Source: Acinetobacter sp. ANC 4169 (GTDB taxonomy: Bacteria > Pseudomonadota > Gammaproteobacteria > Pseudomonadales > Moraxellaceae). Taken from it: a stretch of DNA of 64,000 nt. The notes under the pieces are model-generated. The model was not told the DNA's origin. It saw nothing but the letters and a program-made list of their open reading frames with translations, and ran no database searches. A program made the translations under genes and the position numbers. Positions 57,516 to 64,000 of the stretch are shown here, piece by piece; positions within the stretch are counted from its first letter, which is position 1; each line of letters begins with the position of its first letter. The stretch is from assembly GCF_002135355.1 (NCBI RefSeq), contig NZ_NEGE01000010.1, positions 70,287 through 134,286 on the forward strand, written 5' to 3'.

Positions 57516-59927
57516 TTACTTTTTGCGACGATTTCTAAATAAAGCAAGACCAGCCAAGCCTAAAACACTATATATCCCAAGGCTTCCACCACCACCAGAT
57601 GCTTCATTATTCGTATTTTTCTCAGTATTAAGTAAGTAAATTTTCGCATTATTTGATGATATGCCCTCTGTATCAAAAATATTATATTCAAGTTCATAAT
57701 CAAACTGACTAAAATTATTTTTCACTTCAAAGTATAGCTGTCCGCCATAACAAGTATCTTTGATATAGTTACCTGGACATGGACCTTTACGATCCGCATT
57801 CACAATTAAACCAGCAGGAATGCTTGATAGCCGTATTGGCAACTCAACTCCCTGTTCATTTTTGTAAAATGTAGTCTTACTAATAGTTAAATGAGTTGTT
57901 GGTCCATCCCCATCATCACTATCATTACTTAGCGGATTAACACTCAATGCCGAATTTGAACTTGGAGTAATCGAATAGGTATCATTCTTTGCTATAGGTG
58001 CAATATTGATAAAACTTGCCGTTATAAGCCCGGTAGATGTAACTGAGCTGTCTTGATTAGAAGTAATGCTATATGAACAGTAAGCATTACCATCTACCAC
58101 CTTGCCATCCGTACGATAAAGGATGATCTGTTTTAGATCTTCCTTCCATTCGCACTTAAAGTTAGGATCAGCAGTTCCTACAAACTCGTATACCCCACTT
58201 TTTTCAACAAATTCACCTACACCATAGTTATGGGTCGTAATTGTATAGTTATTCGTATTTAGCGCTTTGAGTTGAATTGCACCACTAATATCCGAAGCAG
58301 GCTCTTCGCTTGGTAAAGCATTTACAAACGGATCAAAATATATAGCGCGATACTGAGCATATAGTTCGGTTAATTTTTTCAGGTCTTCATATTTTTTTAA
58401 GTCTTCTTGATCTTTTGTTCTAAGGTCCTTATCTTCTTCAGGATCAGCAAGATATCCTTTCAACTCATCAATTTTCTTTTGATAATCTGCAATAAGTGTG
58501 GTGTAAGAGCGATTGGATAATGTCGTTATATCAGGTGCAGTTAAGCGCATACGTTCAATCGAGCCAATATCACAGGTGTTGTTCTGATCTGGATCTAATA
58601 TATGAGTACTATCTGCAATACGCGCCAAATTACGTTGATCAGTAGTACTACATCCTGGCTTACCAACATTGACCAAATCAGAATCATTCTGATTATCGAT
58701 TGGATAATACATCGGTAAAAATAAATTATATTTAGATGCAGCTTGATATGGCGACAAAATGGTCGACATGCTGGTTGAGCCTAAATTAATATTGATATTA
58801 GAACTTGTATCGCCAGCAGTGGATGCTGCTGGCAAATCACACTGTCCTGTTCCAGGATTCAGCTGCAAAGCATTTTGATATGCGTAGATCTCACGTTTAA
58901 CACCTGTCAAGTCACCATTATTTAAGGCGTAACGGCAAGACTTACCTAGATTATAAGCCAGTATATTGAAATTTAAAGAAATATTTCCAGTATTATCATA
59001 ATACAAAGTACTATGAGCATTATTTTCAACAATTGTATTACTGCTTAAAGATAATTGAGAACTTGGGCTTAAACGATGATCTGGAGTATTTACAATACGA
59101 ATAATACTACCATTATTGCTATTCGCCGTGTTCTTTGCAATTGTACTTGCAGTAATTGCTACTTTTGAACTACCACATACATCAATTGAACTTAGGCTGG
59201 TTGCTGAACCATTTTCTATAATACTGCTGTTATTAATGTTAATAAGCGCATTTGTTTTACCCAGATTTACCATACAATCCATAGCAATAACACTACCTTC
59301 ATTTGCGTTATTACCTTGTATCAGCGTATTGTCTAAAGTAATTTGATTTTCTGGCCTGTGGGCTACGAAATAGATTGCTCCACCATCTTTGGCTGAGGTT
59401 GAATTTAAAATAGCACTATTGGTCATATTTAAAGAACCGCCAATCAACAATGCCCCACCCACCTCACCTGAAGCCCCACCATCTAAAGTAACATTATATA
59501 AAGATAGTGTTGGTTCCTGATTGATGGTATTGAAAATTCGCGAGGCATTTTTTGCGCTGATTTTTGTTTTTATATTTTGGCGCGCTGGATATTCATTGGT
59601 TAAGACATCCTTTGTTGAATAATCGCCGGGCAATTTCCCATAAATATAAATTTCTGATTCTGGCGTTAATTCACTGTTAAGAATATATTCACCCTCTTCA
59701 AGCTGAATATAGTCTTTCTGCCCTCTTGTGGTATTGCCTGCACTACAACCACCATACGCCTTATTTAAACTGGCTGCTTTAATTGCTTCACGCAATGAAC
59801 ATTTATTGGGATTGGTATTATCTTCATCATCGAAGGTATTCACATAAATTGTTTTTTGTTCTGCTGCCATTAATGACATCGCAGACAATATCATGGCAGT
59901 CAGTAATCCCTTTTTATAATTTTTCAT
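57516..59927 (-). CDS. CSLREA-domain surface protein with GlyGly-CTERM anchor (second gene of pair)
   Basis: An 803-residue exported protein. The signal peptide (MKNYKKGLLTAMILSAMSLM) is followed at about residues 41-48 by CSLREAIK, the CSLREA signature. A beta-helix-like region covers about 100-330 (GGALLIGGSLNMTNSAILNS). A second part from about 590 resembles Ig-like/cadherin-type repeats (NPLSNDSDDGDGP). The C-terminus SGGGGSLGIYSVLGLAGLAL then RNRRKK is a GlyGly-CTERM sorting signal, recognised by rhombosortase. It starts 13 bases after the upstream gene of the same class, so they form an operon. Confidence 0.85.
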   Translation of the reverse strand: MKNYKKGLLTAMILSAMSLMAAEQKTIYVNTFDDEDNTNPNKCSLREAIKAASLNKAYGGCSAGNTTRGQKDYIQLEEGEYILNSELTPESEIYIYGKLPGDYSTKDVLTNEYPARQNIKTKISAKNASRIFNTINQEPTLSLYNVTLDGGASGEVGGALLIGGSLNMTNSAILNSTSAKDGGAIYFVAHRPENQITLDNTLIQGNNANEGSVIAMDCMVNLGKTNALININNSSIIENGSATSLSSIDVCGSSKVAITASTIAKNTANSNNGSIIRIVNTPDHRLSPSSQLSLSSNTIVENNAHSTLYYDNTGNISLNFNILAYNLGKSCRYALNNGDLTGVKREIYAYQNALQLNPGTGQCDLPAASTAGDTSSNININLGSTSMSTILSPYQAASKYNLFLPMYYPIDNQNDSDLVNVGKPGCSTTDQRNLARIADSTHILDPDQNNTCDIGSIERMRLTAPDITTLSNRSYTTLIADYQKKIDELKGYLADPEEDKDLRTKDQEDLKKYEDLKKLTELYAQYRAIYFDPFVNALPSEEPASDISGAIQLKALNTNNYTITTHNYGVGEFVEKSGVYEFVGTADPNFKCEWKEDLKQIILYRTDGKVVDGNAYCSYSITSNQDSSVTSTGLITASFINIAPIAKNDTYSITPSSNSALSVNPLSNDSDDGDGPTTHLTISKTTFYKNEQGVELPIRLSSIPAGLIVNADRKGPCPGNYIKDTCYGGQLYFEVKNNFSQFDYELEYNIFDTEGISSNNAKIYLLNTEKNTNNEASGGGGSLGIYSVLGLAGLALFRNRRKK

Positions 59928-59940
59928 AGATCATCCTTAA

Positions 59941-61755
59941 TTATTTTTTATATCGGCGTAATCCAACAAGACCCAATATGCCAAATAGACTAAAGAATCC
60001 GACAGAACCACCGGAGGTGTTCACACTCTTACTTTCCATAGCATTTTTGGGTGCTTGTACAACATTTACATTCACTTCCATATAAGGTTTTGTTTTATTA
60101 AAACGCGTAGATGAAGTGACTAGACGGATTTTAAAAATATCGGCGCCATGCCAATCCCCTTGAGGCGTATAAACCAAGGTCCCATCTTCATTAATAGTCA
60201 ACTTACCCTTTGAAGGTGTCTGTGTCTGCACCACTTGCAGACAACCTGCCTGCCATGCTTCCCCTGTAGGATTTTTACCCAGTATGGCGTCACACTCCTC
60301 TTTTGGTACCAAATCACTATCACTGAGATGGTCAACTATGGAAATTTGGGCAGTTTCACCTATCAGCAAATCTTCACCCACAAGTCCTATTGTACTCGGC
60401 ATAATAATTTCAATTGCACCACGGTCGCACAAATCATTATCTTCATCACGCACATTATCACGTTGATCTATACGTTCGCACCCCATCACTGTTGAGGTTG
60501 AATCAGCCTGAAACTTCCCTTTATTTATAATCAATGATTCAGCCAATTTGTTATAGCTCATCAAAATACGCGGACGAAAATATCCTAAGAAATCTTTATC
60601 CGACTTGAAATATGGGCATAAAAGCGAATTCGGATCTTGACTCAAGGTTTTACATTTTCCATCTAATGCATCCCCTGCAATCAGCTGCGTACCTGTCCAA
60701 ATATCATTTGGATATAGACTGTCACCTGCCGTACAACTATTGGCTACAATATTGTTTTGGTTATAAGTTTTATCTGTACTTATAAAGGAGCAGTTATCAT
60801 CCTGAGTGATAGGATATGGATTTCCCAAAACAATACTATTGGCAAGATAAGCTTTTTGTGCAGGTGCATTAAATTTAATCCCGGCTGTATTACCAATAAC
60901 AGTCAGGCTATTTAAGCCTATGCCATCACGAACATTAATTACCCAGCCTGTATTTTTGTAAAAGGTACTATTGGCAATTTTATAGGACATAAAAGGGAAC
61001 GCAGACAAAACTGTACTGTCTAAATCTGCAGCTGAATATATATTTGCAGCGCTTGCTAAATTGGTCTCATTTTCCCGAAAAACAGAGTTTGATATTCTAA
61101 ATTGCGGAACCCGACTATAAATAATGGCGCCTTCATCCGCCTTGTTCTTTTCAAATAAACTGTATTTAATTTCAACTAGACTACGTGATACTGACTCTGC
61201 TTCAGTCGGTACACCCACATTGTAAATGGCACCACCTTGAGTGGCGATACCATCCGTTAGTTTCACATGATCTAAAACTAAATATTCATTATTGAAAATT
61301 AAACCGCCTTGTGTAGCACAAACACTCTGACCACATCCCTGCAGATTCACTTCAATGAGATTAACTTGAACTAAACCTTTTTTTGCATCATCAATATAAA
61401 AGATATTATCCTTGCCCACCATTTTAATAGTGGCATTATTTAAACCTGGTTTAGTCTCGTTTGAAAAGCTGCTATCGTAGACAGTTTTTAAAGTCAGTGC
61501 TGCCGTAATTTTAATTTGGCTATCTAATTTATATGTGGTTGTTTTTTCAAGCACAATAGTTGAACTGGAACCTTTCCCTCCACAGCCCAAATGACCTTCT
61601 TCAGGTAATTCCAGATTGACATATTCTATTGCTTCACGTAATGAACATTCCTTGTCATCTTTTTTAACATCTTCAGTCGTGTTTACGATAATGTCGGCAC
61701 TATAAGCATGTCCTGCAACGCATAACATCCCTATACCTATGCTCCGTTTGAGCAT
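59941..61755 (-). CDS. CSLREA-domain surface protein with GlyGly-CTERM anchor (first gene of pair)
   Basis: A 604-residue exported protein of the same class as the next gene. Its signal peptide ends near GHAYSAD. CSLREAIEY is at about residues 37-45. Parallel beta-helix-like repeats follow (LVLDHVKLTDGIATQGGAIY, SLFEKNKADEGAIIY). A Cadherin/Ig-like segment near residue 500 has DGTLVYTPQGDWHGADIF. The end SGGSVGFFSLFGILGLVGL plus RRYKK is a GlyGly-CTERM signal. Together the pair probably forms surface-displayed or secreted adhesin-like proteins; function is not shown. Confidence 0.85.
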   Translation of the reverse strand: MLKRSIGIGMLCVAGHAYSADIIVNTTEDVKKDDKECSLREAIEYVNLELPEEGHLGCGGKGSSSTIVLEKTTTYKLDSQIKITAALTLKTVYDSSFSNETKPGLNNATIKMVGKDNIFYIDDAKKGLVQVNLIEVNLQGCGQSVCATQGGLIFNNEYLVLDHVKLTDGIATQGGAIYNVGVPTEAESVSRSLVEIKYSLFEKNKADEGAIIYSRVPQFRISNSVFRENETNLASAANIYSAADLDSTVLSAFPFMSYKIANSTFYKNTGWVINVRDGIGLNSLTVIGNTAGIKFNAPAQKAYLANSIVLGNPYPITQDDNCSFISTDKTYNQNNIVANSCTAGDSLYPNDIWTGTQLIAGDALDGKCKTLSQDPNSLLCPYFKSDKDFLGYFRPRILMSYNKLAESLIINKGKFQADSTSTVMGCERIDQRDNVRDEDNDLCDRGAIEIIMPSTIGLVGEDLLIGETAQISIVDHLSDSDLVPKEECDAILGKNPTGEAWQAGCLQVVQTQTPSKGKLTINEDGTLVYTPQGDWHGADIFKIRLVTSSTRFNKTKPYMEVNVNVVQAPKNAMESKSVNTSGGSVGFFSLFGILGLVGLRRYKK

Positions 61756-61874
61756 ACCTTTCTCCTTGTATTCTTCTATATATTTTTATTCTTAAGTTGC
61801 ACATTCCCTGCAACATCGAACTATTTTGCTGTACTTTGTCACAGCTTGAATAATTTCTCAAGATTTTTTATTAT

Positions 61875-62579
61875 TTACCGATATTCATCAATCAAGGCAT
61901 AAATTTGTCTTAAATTTGCATGACTAATTTTGATTTTCTCACCTTTTAACAGTTGAATCAGTTGTTCTAAAGTTTGTAATAAAATAGAAGTCTGATGAGG
62001 CCCATGCACCAGTAAATAATCGATAATTTGTTGATCTATATGAATACCCCGGCGTGATAACACTGAGGTGACCAAGGCATATCGGTCGGCATATAAACTT
62101 CCCGACGGTACTTTAACACTGACTGCCTGAGTCAAACGTGATTGTAAATCTGGAAGTTCAAGTTTTAATTCAATCGGTGCTACACGTGACGAAAAGACCA
62201 GCTGCCCCCCGCCTTCATTATTGTAGTTAATTAAATGAAAGACTGCTTTTTGCCAATGTGGAACACCACTAATTGCTTCAATATCATCCAATGCCACCAG
62301 ATCATATTGATCTAATGAAGTAATCGCTTCAGTGGGTGCATCCAGCAATTCAAGCAGTGAAACCTGAATTGCCGACTTGCCAATTTCCAGATAAGAATCG
62401 CAAATAGCAGAAAGTAGATGACTCTTGCCAGATCCCGCACCGCCATACACATAAAAGCGGTTCATTAAACCCGCATGTAATTGTCGAACTGCATCAATAA
62501 CATGTCCCCATCCCGGCCCAGAAAAATCGCTAATTCTGGCATCCAGTTGAGGTTCAATATCTAATTGCAGTTGACGCAT
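61875..62579 (-). CDS. hda: DnaA regulatory inactivator Hda
   Basis: A 234-residue AAA+ protein related to DnaA but lacking its N-terminal and DNA-binding domains. Walker A is VYGGAGSGKSHLLSAI, Walker B is LVALDDIEAI, and QLDIEPQL at the N-terminus fits the clamp-binding motif expected of Hda. It promotes ATP hydrolysis on DnaA with the beta clamp to prevent over-initiation. Next to an AI-2E family permease and purM, as in other Acinetobacter genomes. The gap to the permease stop is 9 bases. Confidence 0.92.
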   Translation of the reverse strand: MRQLQLDIEPQLDARISDFSGPGWGHVIDAVRQLHAGLMNRFYVYGGAGSGKSHLLSAICDSYLEIGKSAIQVSLLELLDAPTEAITSLDQYDLVALDDIEAISGVPHWQKAVFHLINYNNEGGGQLVFSSRVAPIELKLELPDLQSRLTQAVSVKVPSGSLYADRYALVTSVLSRRGIHIDQQIIDYLLVHGPHQTSILLQTLEQLIQLLKGEKIKISHANLRQIYALIDEYR

Positions 62580-62588
62580 ATATGAGCT

Positions 62589-63815
62589 TTAACCTTCAGA
62601 TTCTTTATTGTCTATCAATCCAATCTTACTCGATTTTTCAGCATCTTGCAGATTTTTTACAGGCTGATCTTTTAGCTCTACATCCACATTAAGCTGCTCG
62701 CTTTCAATTGAAACCGATCCGATATCTGCATTCTGAATCACCACTTGAGGTTGCCCATAAATACGGCTCTTTTCATAGCACTCTCGTGCGTGACGCAACA
62801 GTACAACAATAATGGCGGCTACTGGCAAAGCAATCAACATGCCCAAGAAACCCGCAAGCTGGGCACCAGCCAATACTGCAAACACCACTGCGACAGGAGA
62901 CAGACCAATTTTATCACCCAACAAGAAAGGTTGCAGGATATAACCTTCTACGGTCTGACCGACCATAAAAACCACACCGACAAGTGCAAGATGAACCCAG
63001 TCAAGACCAAACTGAAATAAAGCAGCGATAACAGCAGCGATAATTCCTACTGCAAAACCCAGATAAGGAATAATACTGGCCAGCCCTGCAATCATGCCAA
63101 TAATTAAGCCCACTTCTAGTCCAATCAGTTGCAAACCCACAGCATATACAATGCCGAGCAAAAGCATCACCAGAAATTGACCTTTAACAAAAGCACCTAA
63201 AACACTGTGACATTCACTAACAATATTTAAGGTTGCCTTTTCATATGGGCGGGGAATCAATCTGCGGAAACTGTCCAGCATGCGGTCCCAATCCAGCAGA
63301 AAATAGAAGGCAATGATTGGAATTAATATGATGGTTCCACCAATCTGAATAAAATTCAGGCCAGACTGAGCGACTTTTAGCACCAATGCTTGAACACTGT
63401 CTGCACTATAATTGGTCTGAATGTAGTCCATAATGGCCGATGACATCTGCTCGGTATCGATTTCCATCGGTGCGAGGTTAAATGTATGAGACAACCAAGG
63501 CAGGAAGGTATAGTTCACCCAGTGAATGCCTGCGGGAATGCTGGTCTTGGCATACATCAGCTGTTTCCAGACCAATGGAGCCAGATACCACATTGCCCAA
63601 GTCACTACAACGCCAATCCCTATAAAAACTACACTAATTGCCAGCCATCTTGGTAAGCCAATTTTATGTAATTTATCAACCAATGGACTGAATAAATAAG
63701 CAATTAAAAATGCCCCAATGAAGGGTAATACTACCGGTTTAAGCAGGTACAGAACCCAAAGGATAAATGCGATTGCTGCAAGTATAAAAATGCGTCGTGA
63801 AGTGCGGTCGACCAT
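62589..63815 (-). CDS. AI-2E/PerM family transporter
   Basis: A 408-residue inner membrane protein of the PerM/TqsA family with about eight hydrophobic segments. Conserved parts are FIGAFLIAYLFSPLVDKLHK and GEVGLIIGMIAGLASIIPYLGF-like sequence (LEVGLIIGMIAGLASIIPYL). The polar C-terminal tail of about 60 residues is unusual but common among close relatives. The substrate is unknown; the family name comes from one member. It is co-directional with hda and divergent from purM. Confidence 0.9.
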   Translation of the reverse strand: MVDRTSRRIFILAAIAFILWVLYLLKPVVLPFIGAFLIAYLFSPLVDKLHKIGLPRWLAISVVFIGIGVVVTWAMWYLAPLVWKQLMYAKTSIPAGIHWVNYTFLPWLSHTFNLAPMEIDTEQMSSAIMDYIQTNYSADSVQALVLKVAQSGLNFIQIGGTIILIPIIAFYFLLDWDRMLDSFRRLIPRPYEKATLNIVSECHSVLGAFVKGQFLVMLLLGIVYAVGLQLIGLEVGLIIGMIAGLASIIPYLGFAVGIIAAVIAALFQFGLDWVHLALVGVVFMVGQTVEGYILQPFLLGDKIGLSPVAVVFAVLAGAQLAGFLGMLIALPVAAIIVVLLRHARECYEKSRIYGQPQVVIQNADIGSVSIESEQLNVDVELKDQPVKNLQDAEKSSKIGLIDNKESEG

Positions 63816-63918
63816 AGAAACTCGCCTTTTTTCGGTTTATTTGTTCTAGACAGTAAAATATTTTAATAAAGATAGCATTTTAGCGCATAAATAACATAAG
63901 AGTTTCGTATATTCGGGT

Positions 63919-63949
63919 ATAATCGCGGCGCGAATGCGGAGACTTCATT
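63919..63949 (+). promoter_or_regulatory. Candidate promoter and ribosome site of purM
   Basis: TATAAT at 63919-63924 lies 26 bases before the purM start, and GGAG is at 63938-63941. A -35 element is not clear. The short leader CGCGGCGCGAATGC is GC-rich. No PurR-type palindrome is evident. Confidence 0.5.
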
Positions 63950-64000
63950 ATGAGCAACTCAACTTCCCCTAACACTGGTTTAAGCTATAAAGATGCAGGT
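63950..64000 (+). CDS. purM: Phosphoribosylformylglycinamidine cyclo-ligase, 5' end only
   Basis: The first 17 codons read MSNSTSPNTGLSYKDAG, which fits the N-terminus of PurM (AIR synthase), step five of purine synthesis. A GGAG ribosome site lies 9 bases upstream. Divergence from the AI-2E permease and hda genes matches the Acinetobacter arrangement. The gene continues beyond the window. Confidence 0.85.
   Translation, partial: MSNSTSPNTGLSYKDAG

Overview
The window is a chromosomal segment of a gammaproteobacterium, almost certainly an Acinetobacter. The marker is a CarO family outer membrane protein, which is essentially restricted to that genus. The purL, dgt, ruvAB, ybgC-tolQRAB-pal, hda-AI-2E-purM neighbourhoods and the nadM type NMN adenylyltransferase fit this. 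Species cannot be fixed from the sequence alone. Most of the window is ordinary core genome of moderate GC.

Layout. 1-5900: sulfate/thiosulfate uptake, with a truncated and a complete sulfate-binding protein gene in tandem, a serine hydrolase, cysT, cysW, cysA and the CysB regulator. 6100-16600: a FadL-like porin, CarO, dapD, queE-queC, a secreted small protein, a peroxiredoxin, a LysE/ArgO exporter divergent from its LysR regulator, YceI, NadM, an enoyl-CoA hydratase and a nitroreductase. 16600-23500: an AT-rich accessory island with an IS982 family element and three degraded orphan RHS toxin cassettes, two followed by beta-helix-like lipoproteins. It is bounded by a direct repeat of the nitroreductase 3' end. 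23570-29900: a two-partner secretion pair (TpsB and a TpsA carrying SLH-like repeats). 30150-38630: a YqfO/NIF3-like protein, a FadE acyl-CoA dehydrogenase, an unrecognised gene, a 43-residue membrane protein and purL. 39400-43310: a dgt 5' fragment joined to an M28 peptidase fragment, a sulfatase, then intact dgt. 43490-48360: ruvA, ruvB, two hypotheticals and an M20 amidohydrolase. 48600-53590: the complete Tol-Pal locus. 53650-57330: a small protein, fbp, an rRNA/tRNA methyltransferase and a sigma factor operon. 57500-61760: two tandem CSLREA/GlyGly-CTERM surface proteins. 61875-64000: hda, an AI-2E family permease and the divergent start of purM.

The most interesting material is the RHS island. 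The toxin domain carries a spaced set of His/Asp residues like those of zinc phospholipase C / S1-P1 nucleases. Each toxin end is immediately coupled to a lipoprotein whose N-terminal part diverges while its C-terminal part is nearly constant. I infer a toxin/periplasmic-immunity reservoir. A dispersed intergenic element built of hairpins, with compensatory changes between copies, recurs across the window. Several loci (sbp, nitroreductase, dgt) show partial gene duplications at the edges of inserted or rearranged DNA.
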